Source of the DNA: Planctomycetaceae bacterium
GTDB lineage: Bacteria; Planctomycetota; Planctomycetia; Pirellulales; Pirellulaceae
DNA: 42,717 bases
NCBI GenBank assembly: GCA_002709045.1
Contig: PAPJ01000023.1
Span: forward strand, 1 to 42,717
Reading direction: 5' to 3'
The notes below the pieces were generated by a model that was given only the letters and a program-made list of their open reading frames with translations, did no database searches and was not told the origin of the DNA. Positions 1-8,210 of the stretch are shown here, piece after piece; position 1 is the first letter of the stretch; the number at the start of each line of letters is the position of its first letter. Both the position numbers and the translations under genes were made by a program.

Positions 1-87
1 AAAGAAGAAGAAAAGAAAGAAGAAGAAAAGAAAGAAGAAGAAAAGAAAGAAGAAGAAAAGAAAGAAGAAGAAAAGAAAGAAGAAGAG
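1..87 (+). repeat. In-frame 15-nt tandem repeat coding for KEEEK units
   Basis: Five perfect copies of aaagaagaagaaaag (1-75) are followed by a partial unit (76-87, K-E-E-E). The repeat is in frame with the metalloprotease and stops 15 residues before the first residue of its HExxH site begins to take shape (VILDGMPESF follows directly). It runs off the left edge, so total copy number is unknown. Perfect identity between copies suggests recent slippage or homogenisation. Confidence 0.95.
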
Positions 88-1347
88 GTCATTCTTGATG
101 GTATGCCCGAATCCTTTATTGGTCCACAGCTATACCATTTAGTGGCTCATGAAGTAGGTCATACATTGGGCTTGCGGCATAACTTTAAAGCATCATCAGC
201 TTACACTCTGGATGAAGTCAATACAGCCGCGAATCGTGGAAAACCGCTGGTTGGTTCTGTTATGGATTACACACCCACTAATATTCGATTTGATGCTGGT
301 GAGGTGCAGGGTGATTATGCGATGCTTGGTGTGGGACCATACGATTATTGGGCAATTGAATACGGTTATTCTTTTGGTTCAGATCTTAAGCCTATTTTGG
401 CACGTGTTACCGATCCTAAATTGCAATATGCAACAGATGAAGACACATCCGGCCCTGATCCCCTCGCACGTCGATATGACTACGGTAAAGATCCTTTGAA
501 TTTTGCTCAGGAGCAAATTCAATTGGCGACTCATCATCGCTCTCAAATTCTTGACAAGTTTGTCAAAAATGGAGATAGCTGGATCAAAGCTCGTCGTGGT
601 TATGAAATCACACTCAGTATGCAGGCCCGTGCGATTAGCATGATGGCCAACTGGATAGGTGGTGTGCATGTGGTTCGTGACAAAAAAGGGGATCAAGGTA
701 ATCGAGCTCCGTTACAGGTTGTCCCTGTTGAACAACAGCGAACCGCATTAAAGTTTGTCGTTGAAACAGCATTTCAGGATGAAATTTATGCATTGACTCC
801 GGAACTGCTGGAACGCATGACAACCAGTAAATCACTAAAGTCGATTAGCTCGGCTATGAGAGACTATGATTGGCCTATTCATGACCGGGTTGGTGCAATT
901 CAGGCGAGTACTCTCACGAGCCTTCTTAATCCGACAACATTACGTCGTGTGTATGATAATGAGTTTCGGGTACCTGCTGATCAGGACGCAGTCACGCTAC
1001 CGGAAGTTTTGGATACTGTTTCGGCAGCGATTTGGGGTGAATTAGGTGCACCGTTGGAAGCTGCTTCGAGTGTTCGTCAGCCTGCTATTTCCAGCTTGCG
1101 TCGTAATCTGCAGCGTGAGCATGTTAACCGGTTGATTGATCTTGCTATGACCAACAGTGGTGGCAATCAATCCTTTAAGCCGATTTCGAATCTGGCCAGA
1201 GTTCAATTACGGACGCTGGTAGGTCGCGTTACCGCTTATCGTGCTGCCAATGCTGAAAAGCTGGATGCGTACAGCAGGGCTCATCTCGAGGAAATCGAGA
1301 ACGCCATTACGAAAGCAATGGCGGCTGATTTTGTTATTTCCAAATAA
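1..1347 (+). CDS. Zinc metalloprotease, metzincin-like (DUF4953-type), 5'-truncated
   Basis: This is the C-terminal part of an M10/M12-like zinc peptidase. The reading frame is open from base 1 (448 codons visible), so the true start lies outside the window and the ATG at 103 is internal. Just after a Lys/Glu repeat comes HEVGHTLGLRHN, the extended metzincin zinc site (HExxHxxGxxH: three His ligands and the catalytic Glu). About 30 residues later SVMDY fits the Met-turn. The long C-terminal part, with no further motif I recognise, agrees with the planctomycete and bacteroidete DUF5117/DUF4953 proteins, where the zinc site lies mid-protein. An exported role is likely from the family, but the signal peptide would be off-window. 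It ends just before a bidirectional terminator shared with the convergent sigma gene. Family assignment is from recognition of the active-site region; the substrate is unknown. Confidence 0.85.
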   Translation, partial: KEEEKKEEEKKEEEKKEEEKKEEEKKEEEVILDGMPESFIGPQLYHLVAHEVGHTLGLRHNFKASSAYTLDEVNTAANRGKPLVGSVMDYTPTNIRFDAGEVQGDYAMLGVGPYDYWAIEYGYSFGSDLKPILARVTDPKLQYATDEDTSGPDPLARRYDYGKDPLNFAQEQIQLATHHRSQILDKFVKNGDSWIKARRGYEITLSMQARAISMMANWIGGVHVVRDKKGDQGNRAPLQVVPVEQQRTALKFVVETAFQDEIYALTPELLERMTTSKSLKSISSAMRDYDWPIHDRVGAIQASTLTSLLNPTTLRRVYDNEFRVPADQDAVTLPEVLDTVSAAIWGELGAPLEAASSVRQPAISSLRRNLQREHVNRLIDLAMTNSGGNQSFKPISNLARVQLRTLVGRVTAYRAANAEKLDAYSRAHLEEIENAITKAMAADFVISK

Positions 1348-1360
1348 CAAAACCTTATCT

Positions 1361-1399
1361 AAAAAAAAAGAGCGGGATGAAACCATCCCGCTCTTTTTT
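1361..1399. terminator. Bidirectional intrinsic terminator
   Basis: A 10-bp perfect GC-rich stem (GAGCGGGATG at 1370-1379, CATCCCGCTC at 1384-1393) with a 4-nt loop AAAC is flanked by nine A (1361-1369) and six T (1394-1399). It can terminate both the metalloprotease (+, ends 1347) and the sigma gene (-, ends 1415). Confidence 0.93.
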
Positions 1400-1414
1400 G
1401 CTTGTGAATAATGA

Positions 1415-2197
1415 CTAAGCAGCGAACTCTGTTCGGCGATTACGTAATTGCTTTTGTAGTCGCTGAACCAGACTGCTATGCATCTGGCTCACTCGGCTTT
1501 CGCTAAGATCGAGCGTAGCCCCGATCTCTTTCATCGTCATTTCTTCGTAATAGTAAAGGATGATGATCAGTCGTTCGTTACGACTTAGTCCTTTGGTAAC
1601 CAAACGCAAGAGGTCATATTTTTGACCTCGCTGAGTCGGATCTTCACCCTTCTTATCATCCAGGATGTCGATTTCACTGACATCCTTTTCACTATCAGTT
1701 TGATACCATTTCTTGTTCAAACTGATCAACGAAACTGCATTGGCATCCCGCATCATTTTTTCTAACTCAGGAACGGTAAGTTCCATGTGTTCAGCCAATT
1801 CAATTTCCGTTGGAGAGCGACCAAGTTTATCTTCCATACGCTTGGTAGCGGCTGTAAGTTTTGTCGCTTTTGACCGCACCAGTCTAGGTACCCAGTCCAT
1901 GCTGCGTAGTTCGTCAAGCATTGCACCTCGTATACGTGGGACGCAGTAAGTTTCAAACTTAACGCCACGATACAGGTCATATGCTTCAATTGCATCCATT
2001 AGACCGAATGTCCCTGCACTGATTAGATCATCGAGTTCCACTCCTTCGGGAAGACGAGACCATACTCGTTCAGCATGGTATCTCACTAGTGAGAAATACC
2101 GCTCCATCAGCCGATTTCTGAGTTCTTCCTGGGAAGTATCCTCTTTGAAATCCAGCCAGAGTTGGACAACATCTTCGGAGACTTTTAGTTTTTCCAT
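1415..2197 (-). CDS. FliA/WhiG-family RNA polymerase sigma factor
   Basis: A 260-aa group 3 sigma-70 factor. Region 2 is visible as EGVELDDLISAGTFGLMDAI, then YDLYRGVKFETYCVPRIRGA and LDELRSMDWVPRLVR. Region 3 is around KRMEDKLGRSPTEIELAEHM. Region 4, with its helix-turn-helix, is LSRNERLIIILYYYEEMTMK to SESRVSQMHSSLVQRLQ. This order and length match FliA/WhiG sigma factors, which drive flagellar or developmental regulons. No flagellar gene is in the window, so its regulon cannot be read from context. The frame extends upstream to 2263, but I place the start at 2197 (MEKLKVSEDVVQ) because GGAGG lies 5 nt upstream; the next upstream ATG (2209) overlaps that site. It is divergent from the DUF1549/DUF1553 gene and shares a 346-nt intergenic region with it. 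Confidence 0.9.
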   Translation of the reverse strand: MEKLKVSEDVVQLWLDFKEDTSQEELRNRLMERYFSLVRYHAERVWSRLPEGVELDDLISAGTFGLMDAIEAYDLYRGVKFETYCVPRIRGAMLDELRSMDWVPRLVRSKATKLTAATKRMEDKLGRSPTEIELAEHMELTVPELEKMMRDANAVSLISLNKKWYQTDSEKDVSEIDILDDKKGEDPTQRGQKYDLLRLVTKGLSRNERLIIILYYYEEMTMKEIGATLDLSESRVSQMHSSLVQRLQKQLRNRRTEFAA

Positions 2198-2287
2198 ACA
2201 ATCCTCCATGATTGTGTTGAGACCACGGCGCACCGGCGGCGTCCATAGATCTCGTGTGCGCAAATTGCTTCACACGCGAACCATGTA

Positions 2288-2309
2288 TACAGAGACTCCG
2301 TCCTCTGTA
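2288..2309 (-). promoter_or_regulatory. Hairpin in the sigma-factor upstream region
   Basis: TACAGAG (2288-2294) and CTCTGTA (2303-2309) form a 7-bp stem with an 8-nt loop, about 90 nt upstream of the sigma start. GAGAC (2292-2296) can instead pair with GTCTC (2312-2316), so the two structures exclude each other. It could be a leader RNA switch if transcription starts further upstream; no start site is known. Confidence 0.3.
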
Positions 2310-2399
2310 AGGTCTCGGGGGGGTAAAGTACAGCGAAAGAAAGATGCGATGATTGCCCGTTGTGTGTTATTCCGTTGCCGGAAGAGTTCATCTATCTTT

Positions 2400-2460
2400 C
2401 GCAGTTTAACACCTACTTGCAGCAGGTAATTACATTGCCTCTCATCGGTTGTAAACTGCG
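2400..2460. promoter_or_regulatory. Long inverted repeat between divergent genes
   Basis: CGCAGTTTA (2400-2408) and TAAACTGCG (2452-2460) are a perfect 9-bp inverted repeat, 43 nt apart. They lie in the intergenic region between the sigma gene (-) and the DUF1549/DUF1553 gene (+). The spacing, about four helical turns for the interval, would suit two operator half-sites. No DNA-binding partner is identifiable. Confidence 0.35.
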
Positions 2461-2530
2461 TAGGAGTTGAGGATTACTCGGATTTTTAGGAAAAAAGGGA
2501 TTTCCCTCAAAACAGGATTTGTCTCCTCTT

Positions 2531-2536
2531 TATAAT
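2531..2536 (+). promoter_or_regulatory. Consensus -10 box very close to the start codon
   Basis: TATAAT (2531-2536) ends 7 nt before the ATG at 2544. If used, transcription would begin at or next to the start codon and give a leaderless mRNA. No Shine-Dalgarno site precedes this ATG, which agrees. There is no convincing -35 box at 16-18 nt, so this is a candidate only. Confidence 0.35.
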
Positions 2537-2543
2537 AAATAGC

Positions 2544-5500
2544 ATGAGCGTTTTAAGATCCATTGCCTATCTTTGTATTCTTTGCGTGCTGCTGTTAACT
2601 GATTTTGCAGCTGCCGAAGATACAGTTCAGGTAAAGAGATATGATTCGAATTTCTATCCGCTGCTTATTCAAAAAGATAAGCCGATCGCTTATTGGCGTA
2701 TGGATCTGGACGAGCAGGGATTGCTTCGCAACTCTATTCAGGAGCATGCTGAATTACGTGGTCTGCTTGTCGGTGAAGTTGAATCTTCTGATGGTCCTCA
2801 AGCTCCGACTCACCCTAAATTCGGTGAGGAAAAAAATAATTCACTGGAATTCCCCAATGCGGCAGGTGTAGTCAAAGTTGATGATCCAGGAGATAAAAGT
2901 GTCTTGGATTTTGATATTGGTGATTCGATCACGATCGAAGCCTGGGTGCAGGCCTGGGCCGTTGACGGGTTTCGTTATGTGGTTGGTAAAGGTCGGACGG
3001 GTAACCAAGGTTTTCCGGCTGAGAATCAAAACTATTCACTGCGATTAACCAAAGGAGGTGCCATCACTTTTCTTTTTCGGGGAATCGATAGTACAGGCAA
3101 ACAAAGCTACCATCGCTGGACATCCGGTAGCGGAATAGGTGTCAGTGATGGCTGGCATCATATAGGCATCACATATACTTTTGGAAAGACCGGTACGATC
3201 AGCGGCTATATCGATGGTAAACCGGTTTCCGGAAAATGGGATGAAGCCGGTGACACCGCTGCTCGGCCGGTTGTCGATAATGATCAGCTGTGGATTGGCT
3301 CAGCACTTTCAGCATCACCAAAAAGCACATTGATGGGTGCTGTTGATGAAGTTGCGATTTATCGCAAGGTTTTGCCTGCCCAGGCTTTTGCAGAGCGTTA
3401 TTCATTTATCAGAAGTGAGCCAACTTTTGACCTTTCAACGATTAAAACAGATCAGGTTCTCGTTCAGGTTTGGGAAGGAGTGTCTGAAGGAACGTTTCAT
3501 TACCGCAGCGCGAACATCACAGATACTTATTATGTTGATGCATTTGCATTCTTCCAAATTCCCAATAAGTATAACAAGCAGGCGATCAAAATAGATCGCT
3601 CGGCGCCGTTTATGATCCGGGCCTATGGCTATGTGACAATTCCTGAGGGTCCCCAACAGATTCTGGTGCGCGCACGCAATGGTGCTCGTCTGTTTATTGA
3701 CGAACAACTACAAGCCGAAGTTCCGTTTTTCAATATTTCAAGCACGGCAAATGGCAAGGTGTTCGACGTTCGCCGTGATCAGGCTCCCCACATTCGTCCG
3801 CTTCAACGAGGGGATAAAGAGGTGATTTTTACCTTTCAAGGCGATGGTAAGAAACACCTCGTTCGATTTGAAATGATTGTTGGAAGTTCAAAGCGTCGTC
3901 CGGAAACCGGTGAAACAGCAATTTGCATCGCTGAACCCGGCGGAGACTTCCAAATTCTCAGTGAAATTCAAAATGTTCAGCTAAGTGATCGTCAGTGGCC
4001 GGATTTTATACAACAGCAGACTGCCAAGATAGTAGCTCTGGATCGATCCAACCGGACACTGGTTTCGGACCAGGAAATGAAGTACTGGACAGAGCGGCAT
4101 GCGATTGCGCGGCAGATCGTAAGTACCTACGAGACAGTATCTAACCCCGGAGATCACTTTGCAGAATCCTCATTTAACCGGATCGATCAATATGTGAACA
4201 AGCAGTTGTATGAGGCTGGCGATAAACCTAATCGGTTAGTTGATGACAGTAAGTTTCTACGAAGATTAAGTTTGGATACGATCGGTACGATTCCGTCACT
4301 CGAATTGATCGAGGAGTTTCAGCGCAAGCGTGAGGCTGGTGAGGATGCGAGAGCCTGGGCGATCGACTTTATGTTGACACGTGATGGCTGGGCAGATCAC
4401 TGGACTTCCTATTGGCAGGATGTGCTTGCTGAAAATCCTAATATCGTAAATCCCACGCTTAATAACACCGGTCCGTTCCGCTGGTGGATTCATGAGTCCT
4501 TGATCGACAATAAACCCATAGATCGTTTCGTTACAGAATTAATCATGATGGAAGGAAGTCAGTTTTTTGGCGGTCCCGCCGGATTTGCGGTCGCTTCGCA
4601 AAACGATGTACCACTGGCTGCCAAAGCGCACATACTTGGTCAGGCATTTTTAGGCATTCAAATGCAATGTGCCCGTTGCCACGACGCGCCATTCCATCAA
4701 GTCACACAAAAAGATCTTTTTTCAATTGCGGCCATGCTCAAACGAACGGATGAAAGTGTTCCGAAGACCAGTACCGTAACGGTAATTGCCGATGGCCCGA
4801 TTCCCAAAGTTCCAATTACATTGAAGCCTGGTGCCAAAGTGTCACCCCTATGGCCTTTCCCGGAACTGGGCACACTTCGATTGCCCACTGATTTAATACG
4901 TCGAAGTACTGATAGTCGTGCGACATTAGCTCAAAGAATGACAGACCCCGGTAATTTGAGATTTCCTCGTGTGATGGTCAACCGTTTATGGAAGCGAATC
5001 ATCGGATATGGAATTGTTGAACCGGTCGAGGATTGGGAGCATGGAATAAATATTGACCCGCAGTTGCTAGATTATCTGGGACGGGAATTGGCAAGCAACG
5101 GTTATGACATGAAATATATTGCAAGATTGATATTCCGGTCTCATACTTATCAGCGTGAAAGCATGGATATGCCAGAAAACGGATTAAAGGCTTTCACTGG
5201 CCCGGTTCGTCGACAAATGTCAGCTGAACAACTCATCGATTCATTGTTTGTTGCTTCCGGCCGACCATTTGATGCGGGACCCATGAATGTCGATATTGAT
5301 GGAGCCCGCAATTATATTAATTCTTTGAATTTGGGTACACCACAGCGTGCCTGGCAGTTTGCTTCGCTATCCAATGAAAGAGATCGTCCAAGTCTGTCTT
5401 TACCTTTTGCTCAGCCGTTCACGTCGACAATGCAGGCTTTTGGCTGGACAGGCTCGCGCCAAAATCCAATTAATCGCCGCGAGTCAGCGCCTAACATTAT

Positions 5501-5945
5501 GCAACCAGCCATGATGAATAACGGAATTCTGGTCCGTGATAATACCAGACTTGACATGGTCAGTGAGTTTACTCAGTTGGCCCGGCAGGCGGAATCTTTT
5601 GATGAGTTAATTACAAAAATCTATCAACGAATACTTAGCCGTTTACCGACCGTGGCAGAGCGTCAGCTTTTCGCTGAGTTGTTAGCGGAAGGGTTTGAAG
5701 ATCGTTTAGTGGATCTTTCTGATGAAGAAGCTGAACGAATTCGCTGGTCGCGTCGATTACCTCGTAATATGGTTTCCTGGTCTAATCACCTGGCAGCCAG
5801 AGCCACCGAAATCAAAATGGAACTTCGCCAGGCTGTTCAGCAGGGCGCTATTGCTTCTCCACATCTTGATAGCCAGTGGCGGGAGAGAATGGAGGACTTC
5901 GTATGGGTATTGTTCAATTCACCTGAGTTTTTATATATCCAATAG
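2544..5945 (+). CDS. LamG / PA14-like / DUF1549 / DUF1553 exported protein
   Basis: A 1133-aa protein of the planctomycete DUF1549/DUF1553 class. A Sec signal peptide occupies about residues 1-24 (hydrophobic core LCILCVLLL, cleavage near FAAA-ED). A LamG/concanavalin-like domain spans about 47-286 (PIAYWRMD, ITIEAWVQAW, DGWHHIGITYTF, VDEVAIYRK). A PA14-like stretch lies near 350-395 (YGYVTIPEGPQ, ARLFIDEQL). DUF1549 spans about 545-735 and contains a haem-binding motif CARCH. DUF1553 begins near 803 (FPRVMVNRLWKRIIGYGIVE) and runs to the end. The usual N-terminal PSCyt1 cytochrome-like domain (CxxCHGPD) is absent and is replaced by LamG. The biochemical function of the family is unknown. The DUF1501 partner follows after 3 nt, so the two are probably co-transcribed. 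There is no Shine-Dalgarno site. Confidence 0.9.
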   Translation: MSVLRSIAYLCILCVLLLTDFAAAEDTVQVKRYDSNFYPLLIQKDKPIAYWRMDLDEQGLLRNSIQEHAELRGLLVGEVESSDGPQAPTHPKFGEEKNNSLEFPNAAGVVKVDDPGDKSVLDFDIGDSITIEAWVQAWAVDGFRYVVGKGRTGNQGFPAENQNYSLRLTKGGAITFLFRGIDSTGKQSYHRWTSGSGIGVSDGWHHIGITYTFGKTGTISGYIDGKPVSGKWDEAGDTAARPVVDNDQLWIGSALSASPKSTLMGAVDEVAIYRKVLPAQAFAERYSFIRSEPTFDLSTIKTDQVLVQVWEGVSEGTFHYRSANITDTYYVDAFAFFQIPNKYNKQAIKIDRSAPFMIRAYGYVTIPEGPQQILVRARNGARLFIDEQLQAEVPFFNISSTANGKVFDVRRDQAPHIRPLQRGDKEVIFTFQGDGKKHLVRFEMIVGSSKRRPETGETAICIAEPGGDFQILSEIQNVQLSDRQWPDFIQQQTAKIVALDRSNRTLVSDQEMKYWTERHAIARQIVSTYETVSNPGDHFAESSFNRIDQYVNKQLYEAGDKPNRLVDDSKFLRRLSLDTIGTIPSLELIEEFQRKREAGEDARAWAIDFMLTRDGWADHWTSYWQDVLAENPNIVNPTLNNTGPFRWWIHESLIDNKPIDRFVTELIMMEGSQFFGGPAGFAVASQNDVPLAAKAHILGQAFLGIQMQCARCHDAPFHQVTQKDLFSIAAMLKRTDESVPKTSTVTVIADGPIPKVPITLKPGAKVSPLWPFPELGTLRLPTDLIRRSTDSRATLAQRMTDPGNLRFPRVMVNRLWKRIIGYGIVEPVEDWEHGINIDPQLLDYLGRELASNGYDMKYIARLIFRSHTYQRESMDMPENGLKAFTGPVRRQMSAEQLIDSLFVASGRPFDAGPMNVDIDGARNYINSLNLGTPQRAWQFASLSNERDRPSLSLPFAQPFTSTMQAFGWTGSRQNPINRRESAPNIMQPAMMNNGILVRDNTRLDMVSEFTQLARQAESFDELITKIYQRILSRLPTVAERQLFAELLAEGFEDRLVDLSDEEAERIRWSRRLPRNMVSWSNHLAARATEIKMELRQAVQQGAIASPHLDSQWRERMEDFVWVLFNSPEFLYIQ

Positions 5946-5948
5946 CTT

Positions 5949-7265
5949 ATGCAGAATACCATGAAAAATTTTAATCGCCGTCGTTTTATGAGTACTTCAG
6001 CCACCGCTGTTGCCGCCGCCGGAATGGCTCGGCAGGTTTCAGCTGAAGAAGAGCTGGAACATATGCCATGGTCTTTTCCAGCAGGGAAAGCTGAGCATAT
6101 TATCATGTTTTGGCTTGGAGGCGGGGCCTGTCATATTGATACATGGGATCCCAAGAAGATGGGAGATGCGAAGACTCGTAAGGCTGGTTCGTATTATCCT
6201 GCGATAGATACCGTACTGCCTAATATTCAGGTCTGTGAGCACTTGCCTCGGTGTGCGAGGATTCTTGATCGATTTAATATTTTACGCTCGGTCCAACATG
6301 GCGTGATCAATGAACATGCTGCTGCAACCAATATAATGCACACCGGTCGTATGACTACTGGCACGATAACTTACCCATCCGTCGGCTCGGCTGTCACTTA
6401 TCACCTAGGTGCGGTCTCAAAAAATACGCCTCCCTATATTTTAATTGGTTACCCGAATGTGACGCGCGGTCCGGGCTTTTTAGGTGCAAAGGGTGGCTTT
6501 GTTTACTTAACAGAGACCAGTGAAGGTCCGGGTGGCTTTAGCCGAGCCCGGGATGTTTCAGATCGCCGACAGCAACGTCGTCAGCAATTGCTGGCTAAAG
6601 TCAGGCAGGAATTTAGTACACAGCAAAATTCGGAAGTAATCCAACGGTATGACCAGACAATCGAACAGGCATTAAAATTAGCAGGGCCAGAATTTATGAG
6701 CGCCTTTGAGCTTAAGAAAGAGCCCGCTAGTCTCCGTAATTCTTACGGAGGTGAATTTGGCCAGCGTTGTCTTCTTGCCAGGAGGTTAGTTGAGAGGGGA
6801 ACACGATTTGTCGAAGTATCACATAATCTAAACTTCATTAACGGTTCAGGATGGGATACTCATAATGACGGTCAGCTCAATCAGCACTTGTTGATTAAGG
6901 AACTCGATAGTGCTTTGTCTACGTTAGTGCTTGATCTTGAGGAAAAAAGCATGCTCGATAAAACCCTGATCGTGGTGGCGACTGAATTTGGACGCCCAGC
7001 CGGATTCGATGGCGGAGGTGGACGAGGACATCACTCAAAAGGATTTAGTATTGTCTTAGCCGGTGGTGGTCTGCAAAACGGAAGAACCATTGGAGCCACT
7101 GATGAATTAGGTATGAAAGTGATTGATCGCCCAATCTCGGTACCTGACTTACACGCAAGTATGTATTACGCCTTGGGAATAAATCCTCGTAAACTTCTCT
7201 ATGCCGGCGATCGACCGGTACCAACTACAGATATGGGAACACCGGTCGAAGAACTGTTTGTTTAA
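5949..7265 (+). CDS. DUF1501 protein, Tat-like signal
   Basis: A 438-aa DUF1501 protein, a family related in fold to alkaline phosphatases and sulfatases but without a proven activity. The N-terminus carries a twin-arginine-type signal (NRRRFMSTSATAVAAAGMA, roughly residues 9-27). Conserved DUF1501 blocks are IIMFWLGGGACHIDTWDPK near 50-68, NGSGWDTHNDG, VVATEFGRPAGF and GRGHHSKGFSIVLAGGG; their His and Asp residues are candidate metal ligands. It starts 3 nt after the LamG/DUF1549/DUF1553 gene. ATG codons at 5949 and 5961 are both possible starts. Its stop overlaps the stop of the convergent DUF6807 gene by 4 nt (TTAA), with no terminator between them. Confidence 0.9.
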   Translation: MQNTMKNFNRRRFMSTSATAVAAAGMARQVSAEEELEHMPWSFPAGKAEHIIMFWLGGGACHIDTWDPKKMGDAKTRKAGSYYPAIDTVLPNIQVCEHLPRCARILDRFNILRSVQHGVINEHAAATNIMHTGRMTTGTITYPSVGSAVTYHLGAVSKNTPPYILIGYPNVTRGPGFLGAKGGFVYLTETSEGPGGFSRARDVSDRRQQRRQQLLAKVRQEFSTQQNSEVIQRYDQTIEQALKLAGPEFMSAFELKKEPASLRNSYGGEFGQRCLLARRLVERGTRFVEVSHNLNFINGSGWDTHNDGQLNQHLLIKELDSALSTLVLDLEEKSMLDKTLIVVATEFGRPAGFDGGGGRGHHSKGFSIVLAGGGLQNGRTIGATDELGMKVIDRPISVPDLHASMYYALGINPRKLLYAGDRPVPTTDMGTPVEELFV

Positions 7266-8203
7266 AACTGCTTGCTTAATCGATCGATTCGCTGAGGATT
7301 ATGTCCGTTGTTTTGGATTACCAGGCGGTATCGCAATTCCAGCGGTTTTGTTTTAGGTACGTTGACCGGAGATTGCCCCGGATAAGCGGCATTTTGCATA
7401 CTCCCCCGGGCTCGTAGAATCCATTTGTCAGGATATACAGGATTTGATCGATGGCAGATGATAGCAATCGTGGACCGGGCATTATTGTTTTTATCAAATG
7501 TACCTTCCATGTTGATCCAGGGACCGGCTTCAATCGCTGTACGCTGGGGAGTGATCTGACCCTCTGCAGACCAGAATTTAATATCAGCGGGTAATCTGAT
7601 TCGGGGCGAGAATCCTCCATAACCCTTGTCATTCTGAGAACCTCCCAACTTTAATTGATCGACTAGCGGATTAATAGTAATGTGAAAGTCGATCACACGA
7701 GCGCCATTTTTAGTTTTATGTACGTAAACGTTCGTTTCTTCCAGCACCACCGGAATTTCAATTCCCTGGTCATCTACATAGTCTGGAGAACTCCAGTTCG
7801 TCCGCGTCTCTAATAATACAGCCCCTTTTATCTTAGCAGTGGTAACTTGTTTTGAATCCCAGGTGAAATCACGACATTCCCAGCTGTCGCCCAGATGTTT
7901 CTCGCCCACGATAACCTGATGCCATGCCCAGAAGACACCTCGATGATGGAGATGGTCTTCCGGGAAGTCTTCGGTTATTTCGTATCCCTGAAGATTGAAC
8001 AGATCTACATAATTGTTACGCGTGTACTGTCCATCTTTGGAACGAGGTGAAATCCGATACCGAATAACGGGTATTTCTTTTTGCTTCACCATTAAGTAGT
8101 CATCAGTCCGGATAACCGAATAGTGAGGGCCAGCTGCATTTGTGTGACTGGCAATTATCAGCCCGATAAGTAGAGCGATCTTTGTGATTGATTTTCTCAT
8201 CAT
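7262..8203 (-). CDS. DUF6807 (PmoA-like) exported protein
   Basis: A 313-aa protein of the DUF6807 family, often labelled PmoA-family in planctomycete genomes although no link to methane monooxygenase function is established. A Sec signal peptide is clear (LLIGLIIASHTNA). Characteristic blocks are EDFPEDHLHHRGVFWAWHQV with a His cluster, LGDSWECRDF, GARVIDFHITINPL, and NKDGYGGFSPRIRLP-like sequence (here NDKGYGGFSPRIRLP). The beta-rich pattern suggests a sandwich fold that may bind or process sugars. It is the last gene of the long minus-strand run, 7 nt after the endonuclease/phosphatase-fold gene, so it is probably in the same transcript. Function unknown. Confidence 0.8.
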   Translation of the reverse strand: MMRKSITKIALLIGLIIASHTNAAGPHYSVIRTDDYLMVKQKEIPVIRYRISPRSKDGQYTRNNYVDLFNLQGYEITEDFPEDHLHHRGVFWAWHQVIVGEKHLGDSWECRDFTWDSKQVTTAKIKGAVLLETRTNWSSPDYVDDQGIEIPVVLEETNVYVHKTKNGARVIDFHITINPLVDQLKLGGSQNDKGYGGFSPRIRLPADIKFWSAEGQITPQRTAIEAGPWINMEGTFDKNNNARSTIAIICHRSNPVYPDKWILRARGSMQNAAYPGQSPVNVPKTKPLELRYRLVIQNNGHNPQRIDRLSKQF

Positions 8204-8210
8204 TTGTTGA

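Noticed and set aside
1..87. CRISPR-like array at the left edge
   Set aside because: The repeat has no spacers, is only 15 nt long and is in frame with a protein-coding gene.
2198..2263. N-terminal extension of the sigma factor to 2263
   Set aside because: The extra 22 residues do not resemble sigma region 1, and the GGAGG site places the start at 2197.
7262..8203. Particulate methane monooxygenase subunit (from the PmoA-like family name)
   Set aside because: The protein is a soluble exported beta-rich protein without the membrane helices of PmoA. The name is a database label only.
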